This document shows, in pieces, positions 51,909-59,956 of a DNA stretch of 64,000 bases. The position numbers and the translations under genes were made by a program. Source of the stretch: Sphingomonas oligophenolica (GTDB lineage Bacteria; Pseudomonadota; Alphaproteobacteria; Sphingomonadales; Sphingomonadaceae); NCBI RefSeq assembly GCF_006438955.1, contig NZ_RCZK01000004.1, forward strand, positions 186,001 through 250,000. The letters are read 5' to 3'. The notes under the pieces are model-generated. The model was not told the DNA's origin. It did not search any database and worked only from the letters and a program-made list of their open reading frames with translations. Every line of letters begins with the position of its first letter. Within the stretch, counting starts at the first letter, position 1.

Positions 51909-52288
51909 GCTGCGGCTCGCTGGGCAGGCGGTGTCACCCGCGATCTCGCGACCAGCCCGTCCAGCCATTCAGCCTGGCGCCCTGAGCAATAGCGCGCCAC
52001 GGCCATCGTCCGCAGGAAGTCTAACTCACGTTCGTTGAACCGAGTTTGCGCGACGAGCGCCTCGCGGGCGAGCTGTTGGTGATCGGTGTTGATCGCCGGG
52101 GAAGGCGTGGACGATGTCGCGTCACGCATGATCCCGGCGGCGATCAATTCCTCAATACGTAAGCCATTGCGGCGCAACTCGCGATTCAGCATTCTTACCG
52201 CCGTCAGAGCTTCCCCGTCAGCGTCAGAAACGGTGCGCGCCGCGATCGACGCAATGCGATGGACCGCGGCATTATCGAGGCCCGTCAC
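51905..52288 (-). CDS. Hypothetical protein of the replication operon
   Basis: A 127-residue helical protein starting at GTG 52288 (VTGLDNAAVHRIASIAARTVS), whose start overlaps the HTH stop as GTGA. RMLNRELRRNGLRIEELIAAG and ALVAQTRFNERELDFLRTMAVARYCSGRQAEWL read as ordered helices. The longer open frame to 52498 is a shadow of the HTH gene. The family is not recognised; it may assist the primase encoded next. Confidence 0.62.
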   Translation of the reverse strand: MTGLDNAAVHRIASIAARTVSDADGEALTAVRMLNRELRRNGLRIEELIAAGIMRDATSSTPSPAINTDHQQLAREALVAQTRFNERELDFLRTMAVARYCSGRQAEWLDGLVARSRVTPPAQRAAA

Positions 52289-52479
52289 GCCATCGCCCCC
52301 GCTTCGGGATCGACGCGCTGGCGCTCGATCCAGGCTTCGACGTCGGTTTCCTGGTAGTAGATCCGTCCGCCTAGACGGAGCCACGCCGGACCCTTCGAAG
52401 CACCGCGCCAACGTTCCAGCGTGCTCGCGTTGATGCGAAGCCGCGGTGCCGTCTCGGCAGTCGTAAGGAGGACGCCCAT
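52285..52479 (-). CDS. AlpA-like helix-turn-helix protein
   Basis: A 64-residue protein (MGVLLTTAETAPRLRINASTLERWRGASKGPAWLRLGGRIYYQETDVEAWIERQR). It is a clear HTH_17/AlpA winged helix, with the TLERWR recognition helix and the GGRIYYQETDVEAWI wing. Such proteins act as excisionases or activators of element genes. It heads the primase gene chain and probably controls it. Confidence 0.8.
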   Translation of the reverse strand: MGVLLTTAETAPRLRINASTLERWRGASKGPAWLRLGGRIYYQETDVEAWIERQRVDPEAGAMA

Positions 52480-52494
52480 GACGCCGTTGCTGCC

Positions 52495-53262
52495 TCATCT
52501 CAGCCCCGGGGGCAGTCCGTCTTTATCGCCCCGGATTTTCGGACAAAAAGAATGATGCGCCCTATTCAGTCGATCGATTGACCGGCTGATCGAAGAATTC
52601 GACGGTGGTGTTCGGTCGATTGCACCCCAAAATGTGGACACAAATTCTGCGAACGGCGAACGATAATTGGGGCATCCGGTCTTCGCGGCCGCGGTCGCAT
52701 CCGTGAAAGTCCAATCGCGCCAGAAGCCTGCGAGCCGGTCGATCAGAATATCGAACGACGGATCTACCACGCGGTTGGGGATTGTGATGTCGTCCAGCCC
52801 GATGATGGCGGCGAAAGCCTCAACTTCGTCCGCCATGGTCGCGAAGGTGCGACGGTGCTCGGCGTGGCCGCGGTCGCGGGGATCTCGATCAGCGATCGGC
52901 GCGCCCGGCAGCAAAGTCGCGATCACGAAATCATAAAACGCATGCACCTTGGCGCCAACGTCATCATCGGCGTCGAGCCCCTGTCGCGCCGCAAGCATGT
53001 CTTCCTGGGCTTCGTGCTGCGCGCGCAACGCGGCGACGAGGCGGTCGGGTAGGGCCTTAATCACGCTGGCCGGGCGCCCCGATTTTCGAAGAGTCAGGAA
53101 CTCGATAGCGAAGGCGTGAAGAAATCCCGTAAGCCGATCGATCTCGGCCGCGGGTATGCTGTCGATCAAGCATAGCGTGGCGCGATAGCACTGCAGCCTC
53201 GCGCCCATGTCGGTCGCGGCGATCAGGAACGCGTGCGCGTCGTCGAAGAGACGGTCAGGCAT
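52495..53262 (-). CDS. Hypothetical protein
   Basis: A 255-residue protein starting MPDRLFDDAHAFLIAATDMGARL. It is mainly helical, with DRLTGFLHAFAIEFLTLRKSGRP and HRRTFATMADEVEAFAAIIGLDD among the ordered parts. The ATG at 53262 overlaps the stop of the gene before it by eight bases. The family is not recognised. Confidence 0.65.
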   Translation of the reverse strand: MPDRLFDDAHAFLIAATDMGARLQCYRATLCLIDSIPAAEIDRLTGFLHAFAIEFLTLRKSGRPASVIKALPDRLVAALRAQHEAQEDMLAARQGLDADDDVGAKVHAFYDFVIATLLPGAPIADRDPRDRGHAEHRRTFATMADEVEAFAAIIGLDDITIPNRVVDPSFDILIDRLAGFWRDWTFTDATAAAKTGCPNYRSPFAEFVSTFWGAIDRTPPSNSSISRSIDRLNRAHHSFCPKIRGDKDGLPPGLR

Positions 53263-53443
53263 CAATCGACGTCCGGTCCACCACCGGCCAGCCGTTCGCA
53301 TCGCCTAGGCGTAGCGCGTAAGCTATCGCCGCAGCGCGAGTGCGAAATTCCCGGTCGTGCCCGATCCCCGCGGGCGGCGGGGTGACCGTAACATCAAACG
53401 CACCGAACGGCTCGTCGGCGACGACGATTGAGGGCGGCCGCAT
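53255..53443 (-). CDS. Small hypothetical protein
   Basis: A 62-residue protein starting MRPPSIVVADEPFGAFDVTV and ending DGWPVVDRTSIDA-like. It lies just downstream of the excisionase-like gene with a three-base gap and overlaps the next gene by eight bases. It looks like a compact alpha/beta fold. The family is not recognised. Confidence 0.58.
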   Translation of the reverse strand: MRPPSIVVADEPFGAFDVTVTPPPAGIGHDREFRTRAAAIAYALRLGDANGWPVVDRTSIDA

Positions 53444-53446
53444 GGG

Positions 53447-53629
53447 TCAGACCGCCACGCTGGTCGAGCGAAAAGCAGCCTCGATTTCGCTTTTTCGGAA
53501 GTACAAAGTGCGGCCCTTGCGGATAACGGGCAGCTCCCCGGTTTCGGCGAGGTGGTAGATGGCGCGCGTGGTCAGTCCCGCATAATTCGCGGCAGCCTCG
53601 GCCCCCTTCAGCATGTCGTCCTTCAACAT
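53447..53629 (-). CDS. Excisionase-like helix-turn-helix protein
   Basis: A 60-residue protein. KGAEAAANYAGLTTRAIYHLAETGELPVIRKGRTLYFRKSEIEAAF is an HTH_17 winged helix as in Xis and AlpA proteins, with the AIYHLAETG recognition helix and wing KGRTLYF. It is the first gene of the minus-strand chain, divergent from the regulator-integrase pair, the usual spot for an excisionase. It may also repress or activate from the inverted repeat at 53658-53717. Confidence 0.82.
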   Translation of the reverse strand: MLKDDMLKGAEAAANYAGLTTRAIYHLAETGELPVIRKGRTLYFRKSEIEAAFRSTSVAV

Positions 53630-53657
53630 CTTGCGTCCTCCATAACCGAAACACTAC

Positions 53658-53717
53658 CGTTGGTTTCATCTAGCGCATAGACGTAACCGTGGGTGACGTG
53701 CAATAGCTAAACCAACG
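53658..53717. promoter_or_regulatory. Divergent control region with inverted operator-like repeat
   Basis: CGTTGGTTT (53658-53666) and AAACCAACG (53709-53717) are exact reverse complements 42 bases apart, between the excisionase-like gene and the regulator-integrase operon. A related ACCGTGGGT lies between them at 53686. Two sites this far apart facing each other suggest one regulator controlling both directions, as in phage lysogeny switches. Confidence 0.5.
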
Positions 53718-53738
53718 TTGATGTTGGAATTAGTCGCA

Positions 53739-54344
53739 ATGCCTGTCGCACTGTCACAGCGGGATGTCCTGTCGATCGTGGGAGGGGTGCACCACGTCGT
53801 GGACGACCGTCAAAAAGCGCTGAAGAGCCGTTTGCAGCATTTTCAGCGACTCGGGTTTCCCGCCGGCATCAATACCGGAAAAGGGAAGCCGGCCGCTTAC
53901 GGCGCACGCCAAGTCGTCGATCTCCTCGTCGCATTCGAGCTGCTGCAAGTAGGCCTTTGGCCCGAGGTAATCGTCGGCGTTTTGCGCCAGCTAGGTTCGG
54001 AGCTGCCTGAAGCCGTTGGCCGCGTGCGATTCGGTGAGGTGCGGGAACGGGCTTTGGACGTCGGGATGGTCCTCGAGGCGCGCGCCCTCTCCGATCTCAC
54101 TCGCCATTACGGCGACGACTTGGCGATCCCGCATACTGCGAAGATAGTGGCGATGGACCAAGTGATCGATCGCTTTGCGGAAAGCTCAGACGAGCATCGC
54201 AGGATAGTGCTGATCAACGTTTCGGCGATGTTAAACGCGGCCATCACAGTTGCGACGACAGCGGTGCCCAAAAAGGCTGACCAGCTCAAGGAAGCGATAT
54301 TCTACTGGGCGCATAACTTTGAGCCGACCGACTATGGCGATTAG
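53739..54344 (+). CDS. Regulator-like protein preceding the integrase
   Basis: A 201-residue protein. The N-terminal 80 residues (SRLQHFQRLGFPAGINTGKGKPAAYGARQVVDLLVAFELLQVGLWPEVIVGVLRQ) resemble a MerR-like winged helix with a GKGKPAAYG wing; the rest is helical. ATG 53739 is chosen; ATG 53721 or TTG 53718 are alternatives, and none has a good ribosome-binding site. It overlaps the integrase start by ten bases, so the two form one operon. It is probably the regulator of the divergent operator region. Confidence 0.62.
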   Translation: MPVALSQRDVLSIVGGVHHVVDDRQKALKSRLQHFQRLGFPAGINTGKGKPAAYGARQVVDLLVAFELLQVGLWPEVIVGVLRQLGSELPEAVGRVRFGEVRERALDVGMVLEARALSDLTRHYGDDLAIPHTAKIVAMDQVIDRFAESSDEHRRIVLINVSAMLNAAITVATTAVPKKADQLKEAIFYWAHNFEPTDYGD

Positions 54345-55455
54345 GAAACGCTCCTGGGCTGCCCCCGACGGCACCGAAAAAACGGCCTGGTTGGTCGATT
54401 ATCGGGACGCTGCCGGTAAGCGCCGCGCGAAGCAGTTCGCCCGCAAGCGCGACGCTGAAGCGTGGTCGACTCAAGCGGCCTGGCATGTGTCGCAGGGGAC
54501 GCACACCCCCGATTCTCAATCGATCACAGTGTCGGAGGCGTGCGATCTATGGCTGGCCAGATCGGGAGCTCAGGGCCTCGAGGCAAGCACGCTGCGCGGC
54601 TACGAAACCCGGGCGCGCCTCCATATCCGCCCGATCATCGGCAGTGAGAAGCTCAGCCGTCTGTCGCGACCGCAGGTCGAGATATTCGCCGACACGATGA
54701 TCGCAACGCGCGGAAAGGCGATGGCGGTGATGGTCATGCGCGCGCTCAGCGCGGCAATCGGCGAGGCCCAGCGCCGTGGACTGGTAGCGCAGAACGTCGC
54801 AGCGGGCGTTCGGATCAAGAGGCCGAAGCGCGAGCGCGAACACGTGGTGATCCCGACGAAGGCCGAGTTGCGCGCCATCCTTGCGGCTGCCGACGATCGC
54901 GAGCGCCCCATTGTGATGACAGCGATCCTGACCGGGCTTCGCGGATCTGAATTGCGTGGTCTGCGCTGGGCCGACGTCGACCTCGTCAACGCTCGCCTCG
55001 CCGTAAATCAGCGCGCCGATGCATGGAACGTGATCGGCCCGCCCAAGTCGGCAGCCGGTCGGCGATCCATCCCATTGGCGCCGACTCTCGTGTCGGAATT
55101 GAAGCGGTGGAAGCTGGCCTGTCCGATCGGCGATCTCGACCTGGCGTTCCCGAACGGCATCGGTCGGGTCGAAACGCACGCCAATCTGTTGCAGCGGCTG
55201 TTTGGACCGCTGCAGATCCGCGCCGGCGTGACCGAGCAGGGGCAGGGGGGTGCCACCTGGCGTTATGCGCTGCATGCGTTGCGCCACGCGGCTGCCTCAA
55301 TGTGGATCGAACGGGGGACAGACCCGAAGCGCGTTCAAACGTGGCTTGGTCACGCATCGATCCAGCTCACTTTCGACACTTATGGCCACCTTTTCGAGGC
55401 CGCGGCATCGGACGCAGCCGTCGTCTCCGCGATCGAGGCCGAGCTGCTCGCGTAG
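54335..55455 (+). CDS. int: Tyrosine-type integrase
   Basis: A 373-residue site-specific recombinase. The SAM-like core-binding domain spans about 65-165 and the catalytic domain 170-373. The catalytic residues are visible: Arg203 in TGLRGSEL, His314 and Arg317 in LHALRHAA, His340 in LGHAS and the nucleophile Tyr350 in DTYGHLF. ATG 54335 is chosen, as the upstream frame is a shadow of the regulator. It sits 53 bp from attR and points at it, which marks it as the enzyme for this element. It inserts into the tRNA-Thr 3' end. Confidence 0.96.
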
Positions 55456-55474
55456 CAACACGAATGCAACATGG
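55455..55474 (+). promoter_or_regulatory. Candidate integrase arm-type site, right
   Basis: GCAACACGAATGCAACATGG differs from the left copy at 34207-34226 in only two central bases, and has the same orientation. It starts at the last base of the integrase stop codon, 35 bp before attR. In the excised circle the two copies would flank the joined attachment core, as arm sites do. Confidence 0.5.
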
Positions 55475-55508
55475 GCGCAATAATCGGCAGAAAAGCGACG
55501 CCTAAGAT

Positions 55509-55556
55509 GCATTCGTAATGCGGGGGTCACAGGTTCGAGTCCTGTAAGCGGCACCA
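55509..55556 (+). repeat. attR: 48-bp direct repeat of tRNA-Thr 3' end
   Basis: Identical to 34029-34076. The bases before it do not form the 5' half of a tRNA, so it is a remnant and not a functional gene. It marks the right end of the integrative element. The following 225 bp to the IS element have no gene. Confidence 0.95.
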
Positions 55557-55781
55557 CCCCTTCCACTAGGCAAACAGAACGGTCTGGGCGGAAAGGCCTT
55601 TCGCCGGGGAGCGCGTTTGGGTCCTCGCTGGGGCGCTTTGGATAGGAACGCTCGCACGTTCAACGTCCGGCTTTGGTGGTTTGCAGTCCGACAGCTTTCG
55701 GGCGCGAGGATTGCCTAAGCTGCCGTTCGCTGGATCAATCGATGGCGGCAGCTACGCGGCCTAATCTCGGTCATTCGCCAA

Positions 55782-56618
55782 GGCTCTGTCAGACCAATGT
55801 GGCAGGTTGCGGCGGGGGCTGCTAGCGGGCGGCAATGAGCCGAAAATCGAGAGCACTTCCGCCAAGCCCGTTCCTACGCTTCAACTCATCGCCCGAGGTA
55901 TCCGCCTGGTGGTGATGATGTACGTGCGGTTCCCGCTGTCGCTGCGCAACGTCGAGAATCTGCTGTTCGAGCGCGGATCGACATTTGCCACGAGACGGTG
56001 CGGCTGTGGTGGAACAGGTTCGGCCCGATGTTCGCCGGCGACATCCGCCGCCAGCGGGTGAGCCACATGCGGGGGTTCCGCCATTGGCGCTGGCATCTCG
56101 ACGAGATGTACGTGAAGCTGAACGGCGAGATGGTCTACCTCTGGCGCGCTGTCGACCACGAAGGCGAGATCCTCGAAAGCTACGTCACCAGGACCCGCGA
56201 CAAGGATGCCGCACTCAACTTCATGAAGAAGGCACTGAAGCGCCACGGCAAGCCCGAGGCGATCACCACCGACGGGCTACGCTCGCACCGCGCTGCGATG
56301 AATGCGCTCGGCAATGCCGATAAGCAGGAGATCGGACGCTGGGCGAACAACCGGGTCGAGAACAGCCATTTGCCGTTCCGACGACGAGAGCGGGCGATGG
56401 TCAGATTCCGGCGGATGAAGACGCTACAGAAATTCGCCAGCGTCCATGCCAATGTCCACAATCACTTCGATCTCCAGCGCCATCTCGTCGACCGCCAGAC
56501 CTACAATGAACACCGCTCGGCCGCGCTGGCCGAGTGGCAGGCACTCGCCAGCTGAGCTACGACCTCAAAGCCCGAACTGCATCGTGTGGAGACGAGTTCG
56601 CATTAGACTGACAGCACC
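55782..56618 (+). mobile_element. IS6-family insertion sequence, inactive
   Basis: The 837-bp element has imperfect terminal inverted repeats: GGCTCTGTCAGACCAAT at 55782-55798 and the complement GGTGCTGTCAGTCTAAT at 56602-56618, 13 of 17 matching. It carries one transposase gene as IS6 elements do. The flanking 8 bp (TTCGCCAA and CTGGCTAT) do not match, so any target duplication has been lost. It lies just outside attR of the integrative element. Confidence 0.7.
55835..56555 (+). pseudogene. IS6-family transposase, frameshifted twice
   Basis: The intact protein would start MSRKSRALPPSPF and run about 240 residues. In the window the first frame (55835) is lost at GAGGTATCC near 55900, where one base is missing, and the second frame (RLVVMMYVRFPLSLRNVENLLFERG) is lost at GAGCGCGGATCG near 55977, again one base short. 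The last frame (55998-56555) has the DDE residues: Asp in HLDEMYV, Asp in TTDGLR and Glu in NRVENSHLPFRRRER. Both lesions are deletions of one base, so the gene cannot make an active enzyme. Confidence 0.88.
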
Positions 56619-56707
56619 CTGGCTATGCTTAAGCTTCCTTTCGCCACGCCGATTTAATCATTTTTTATGTAGATATCCTACTGGCTGGCTCAAACGAGGA
56701 GCCAAAA

Positions 56708-57970
56708 ATGCGAACGTCGCCTATTCGAGGCAATCCTTCCGCGTTGATTGACGCCAAAGGAAATGTGTTGGTTCTCGCGGCTTTAGCGATGCCAGTCCTG
56801 GTGGGTGCCGCTGGATTGGCCACGGATACGGTCCAGTGGGCGCTAACGAAGCGGGTCCTGCAACAGCAGGCTGATGCCGGTGCTATGTCCGGAGCATACG
56901 CCCGAGCGCAAGGTGCGGATGTGCCCAGTGCTGTCAAAGGCGACCTTAACGCGACCGCGAAGGTGCGATTGTTTGGACCCCCAATCATCGAGAACGGCCC
57001 GACGGTGGGAGCGTACGCTGGACAAAGTCAGGCGGTACGCGTGGTTCTTTCATCACGCCAAGCGCTCCCCTTCTCTGGGCTATTTCTAAGCACCGCCCCG
57101 ATTTTAACCGTGGAGGCAACCAGCTTAGTCGCCTCATCCGGACAGTATTGCGTTATCGCCCTGGATCCGGATAACGTCACTGGGATTAGAATTTCTGGAA
57201 ACGCTACGCTGGACCTAGGCTGCGGCATCAACGCGAATGCAAAAGGATCGTCTGCGATCAGTGCTGCAGGTAGCAGCTATGCAAATGTCACCGCGGCGGC
57301 CGCTGTGGGGCTAGTTCCGGCAAGCGGAGCATTTCCAGACTCTACAAAGATTTTTTCTCATGCTCTACCCCAGTCTGACCCTTTCGCAAAGTTACCCGAT
57401 CCTTACATAGCTCATTGCAATAACTATCTGAGGGTGAATCCTAATCTGGAAAGAGATGTAACTCCTGGATGTTATAGCGGGTTCGACATAAAGGGAACAG
57501 TTAACTTTGCGCCCGGCATATACTACATTGACGGCAGCAGCGGAGGTACGTTTAACATTGGCAGCCAGGCCACGTTGACTGGGTCTGATGTAACATTTAT
57601 CCTAACTAGCTCTTCAGCGATAACGAATCCGGCTACAATAGCTACTGCGGATGTCGACGGAGGTGCGACGATCAATCTGTCGGCATCCACCTCTGGGGCT
57701 TATGCAGGTGTTTTGTTCTACCAAGATCGACGAGCACTGGATAACACGACGAATCTGATAAACGGAAACGCGGATTCGTCTATTCAGGGAGCGGTTTACT
57801 TTCCGGGCCAAGCAATAAGTTATACCGGTAACGCCGGAATGAAAACCGATTGCTTTCAGTTGGTGGCTCGACGTGCCACATTTTCCGGAAATAGCTCAAT
57901 CTCGAACACTTGCGATCAAGCGTCTGGTGCTCATGCGTTTTTAGGCACGATCGTAAGGCTGGTCGGTTAG
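56708..57970 (+). CDS. TadG-like pilus assembly protein
   Basis: A 420-residue protein. The N-terminus NVLVLAALAMPVLVGAAGLATDTVQWALTKRVLQQQADAGAMSGAYA is the conserved TadE/TadG N-terminal region, one helix followed by a helical stretch. The rest is Ser/Thr/Gly-rich beta structure (NATLDLGCGINANAKGSSAIS) in place of the von Willebrand domain found in many TadG proteins. The DNA is clearly AT-richer than the surrounding 60 kb. It overlaps nothing but is followed directly by a TadE-like gene. No cpa/tad ATPase, platform or pilin gene is near. It may be part of an orphan adhesion or secretion unit. Confidence 0.8.
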   Translation: MRTSPIRGNPSALIDAKGNVLVLAALAMPVLVGAAGLATDTVQWALTKRVLQQQADAGAMSGAYARAQGADVPSAVKGDLNATAKVRLFGPPIIENGPTVGAYAGQSQAVRVVLSSRQALPFSGLFLSTAPILTVEATSLVASSGQYCVIALDPDNVTGIRISGNATLDLGCGINANAKGSSAISAAGSSYANVTAAAAVGLVPASGAFPDSTKIFSHALPQSDPFAKLPDPYIAHCNNYLRVNPNLERDVTPGCYSGFDIKGTVNFAPGIYYIDGSSGGTFNIGSQATLTGSDVTFILTSSSAITNPATIATADVDGGATINLSASTSGAYAGVLFYQDRRALDNTTNLINGNADSSIQGAVYFPGQAISYTGNAGMKTDCFQLVARRATFSGNSSISNTCDQASGAHAFLGTIVRLVG

Positions 57971-58453
57971 ATGGCATCGCGATATTTAGCGATCTTGAGG
58001 TTCGTAATCTCGGATGTACGCGGCGCTTCGCTGATCGAAATGGCGCTGATTTTTCCGCCGCTCGCGCTGTTGCTATTGGGCAGCGTAGACCTCGCGTCCG
58101 GTTTCGCAAAGCGTATGGCGCTTGAACAGGCCGCGGCTCAAACAATTCAACAGGCAATCGTTCAGGGGCCTCAGGCATCAAATTATGATTATTTGATACA
58201 ATCGGCCTCGACCACCTCAGGTCAACCAGTCAGCAATATAAGCTTAGACAAATGGCTTGAGTGCGACGGCACCCGACAAACATCATTTGAGGGAGATTGC
58301 TCGGGCCAGCAGGTAGTTGCGCGCCGAGTGGCCATCGCAATCGCCTATCAGTATCTACCTCCGTTTGACTATTCTGCAGTGCCTGGGCTTTCTTCAGTAC
58401 CTGGACTAACTCCCGTCAAGCTGATGGGGTCAGCGAGGGTCCGAGTCCAATGA
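57971..58453 (+). CDS. TadE-like pilus assembly protein (copy 1)
   Basis: A 160-residue membrane protein. The hallmark RGASLIEMALIFPPLALLLLGSVDLASGF near the N-terminus has the TadE-type Glu within the hydrophobic helix. The rest is a periplasmic domain with a Cys pair (LECDG, EGDCSG) that may form a disulfide. It starts right after the TadG-like gene and overlaps the next gene by four bases. The composition is AT-rich like its neighbours. Confidence 0.85.
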   Translation: MASRYLAILRFVISDVRGASLIEMALIFPPLALLLLGSVDLASGFAKRMALEQAAAQTIQQAIVQGPQASNYDYLIQSASTTSGQPVSNISLDKWLECDGTRQTSFEGDCSGQQVVARRVAIAIAYQYLPPFDYSAVPGLSSVPGLTPVKLMGSARVRVQ

Positions 58454-58851
58454 AACATTGGAAATCTTTTTACCCTAACTGCGAAGGGAGTTCGGCGGTA
58501 GAGTTTGCGGTCGCGGCGCCGGTTATTCTGTTAATGTTATTTGGAATATTGCAGCTGGGCGTGCTGTTTGAGGCGAGAACCGGTTTGAAGTTTGCGATTG
58601 ATGAAAGCGCTCGATACGCGATGATTTACCCGCGGCCGGACGACGCATCGATTATAAAAAGGTTTCAAGATAAGCAGTTCGGTCTCGTCCCGAGTTCACT
58701 GTCAACGAGTATCGCTCATGGCACGAACGCTGACGGTGACTATGCGGACATCAGCGCGAAATACATTGTTGACGTGAACTTTATATTTTTCCGCGCCCCG
58801 GCTTTGCATCTCGCTGAAACACGGCGCGCTTTTCAGAATACGGCGCAGTAG
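58450..58851 (+). CDS. TadE-like pilus assembly protein (copy 2)
   Basis: A 133-residue pseudopilin-like protein. EGSSAVEFAVAAPVILLMLFGILQLGVLFEARTGLKFAIDESARYAM is the TadE signature with Glu at the +5-like position of the helix. It overlaps the previous gene (ATGA-type) and closes the three-gene unit. With the TadG-like gene it could form a minor-pilin complex, but the core machinery must be encoded elsewhere. Confidence 0.85.
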   Translation: MKHWKSFYPNCEGSSAVEFAVAAPVILLMLFGILQLGVLFEARTGLKFAIDESARYAMIYPRPDDASIIKRFQDKQFGLVPSSLSTSIAHGTNADGDYADISAKYIVDVNFIFFRAPALHLAETRRAFQNTAQ

Positions 58852-59452
58852 CTGCGGGTGCGGCTGCTTGGTTGCTGTCAGTCGGCACTGTCTAACGAAA
58901 TGGGCACCCCCAATACCGCCTACCGGAGCCAGGCAAACGAGGCGTGGCTGAAATCGATGGGCCGGGTCAGCCGGGTCCGTCGAAAAAAGCCAAGGGGCAA
59001 GCCGATGTCCAGGCGCACGTCCGGTGTCAATGCCAGACGCTCCACCGGCCGCACCCGCGTAGAGCTGTGCAGGGCGGTGACAAAGCAGGCCATTGGACCG
59101 CCGGTGATGTGCTGAGCGGGGCGGAGTAAAATCCGGCCATTGGCTAGGAAACATCGGCATCCTGACCCTCGGCTTTCCGCATGGACGGAGGGTCCGCTAT
59201 TGGCGACGCAGACGCAAGGCCCGGACGGCCACCTTTGGGCGACTGCCGCCGGTCCGCTTTTCCCGCCCGTTAGCTGTCGGTCGGGTTTCGGGCGGGTCAG
59301 CACGGCAGCGAACGTCCAACGACGGTGTGTGGTGGTTAGCTTTCCGTCTGCTTTCGGGGCCGGCATCGGCGAAAGCCCCAAGTCGAGACGCGTTGCTCCA
59401 ATGCTACAATACGCCCCCCAGATGGCGACAGCCGGGGGGCTTTTGCATCCGA
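58852..59452. other. Region without a supported gene
   Basis: About 600 bp between the tad-like genes and the secreted-protein gene. Several frames are open for 60-150 codons but read as Arg/Pro/Ser-rich shadow translations. There are no inverted repeats or transposase motifs that I can support. It may be decayed mobile DNA, in keeping with the IS remnant and composition shift nearby. Confidence 0.5.
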
Positions 59453-59956
59453 CTAGCGAAGCAGGTTGATGATCTGTTCGACCAACCGTGTCCGCGGATC
59501 CACGACGTACACCTGATTGTCGCGATAGATGTAGCGGTTGGCGGCATCGTACGGCACATTGGAGCGATACTGCTGCGGAATCGAATTATAGGGCGAATAA
59601 TACCGATAGCCTGCAGGGACTCGCTGGCCCTGGTTGAACAGCCGCTTGGCCTGACCCGGTGGGATGCAGGCTGGCGATTTTTTGGCCAAGCCTGGAGGGC
59701 AGGAACCGCCGCCATAGCGTGCATGCTTGTTGCGCCTCACACGACCGTCATCGTCATGCCTAACATAGCCGGAGCGTAGTGAGTCCTGCTCATCACGCTC
59801 GCCTCGATCCATACCATTGCCCTGATGGCCCATCATTTCAGACATTTGGCCGCCGTTGCCGTGGCCGTTACCGTGCCCCTTGCCTTGGTGCTGGGCGAGC
59901 ACGGGTGAAGCGGTTGCAATAACAGCGATCCCTGCCATCAAAATTAGTTTACGCAT
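59453..59956 (-). CDS. Secreted His/Gly-rich protein
   Basis: A 167-residue protein with a signal peptide (1-21, ending SPVLAQ) and GAAGGAGTT upstream. HQGKGHGNGHGNGGQMSEMMGHQGNGMDRGERDE is a His/Gly/Met-rich repeat-like stretch that may bind metal. The C-terminal part (SCPPGLAKKSPACIPPGQAKRLF, then YRDNQVYVVDPRTRLVEQIINLL) is a compact domain seen in secreted sphingomonad proteins, related to RcnB-type metal-linked proteins in general layout. Periplasmic metal sequestration is plausible. Confidence 0.78.
   Translation of the reverse strand: MRKLILMAGIAVIATASPVLAQHQGKGHGNGHGNGGQMSEMMGHQGNGMDRGERDEQDSLRSGYVRHDDDGRVRRNKHARYGGGSCPPGLAKKSPACIPPGQAKRLFNQGQRVPAGYRYYSPYNSIPQQYRSNVPYDAANRYIYRDNQVYVVDPRTRLVEQIINLLR

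Larger units (their letters stand above)
34029..55556. mobile_element. Integrative element in tRNA-Thr (prophage remnant or phage satellite), about 21.5 kb
   Basis: The element is bounded by 48-bp direct repeats of the tRNA 3' end (attL 34029-34076, attR 55509-55556). A tyrosine integrase reads toward attR. Inside are an excisionase-like gene and replication genes on the minus strand from 53.6 to 47.4 kb, many tiny unknown genes, and a three-gene tail module on the plus strand (36.55-42.39 kb) with a 1473-residue tape measure. There is no portal, capsid, terminase, protease, lysis or receptor-binding gene. This content fits either a satellite that borrows a helper's particle or a prophage that lost most of its structural genes. 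Confidence 0.93.

Noticed and set aside
55501-55556. A second tRNA-Thr gene at attR
   Set aside because: Only the 3' 48 bases are present; no acceptor 5' strand, D arm or first half of the anticodon arm.
34029-55556. CRISPR array or Cas genes within the element
   Set aside because: The repeats seen are 8- or 11-bp units without spacers of regular length, and no Cas protein motif is present.
55774-56626. Target-site duplication around the IS6 element
   Set aside because: The 8-bp flanks TTCGCCAA and CTGGCTAT do not match.
58920-59381. Minus-strand 153-codon frame in the gap after the tad-like genes
   Set aside because: Arg/Pro/Ser-rich, no start signal and no family; likely non-coding.
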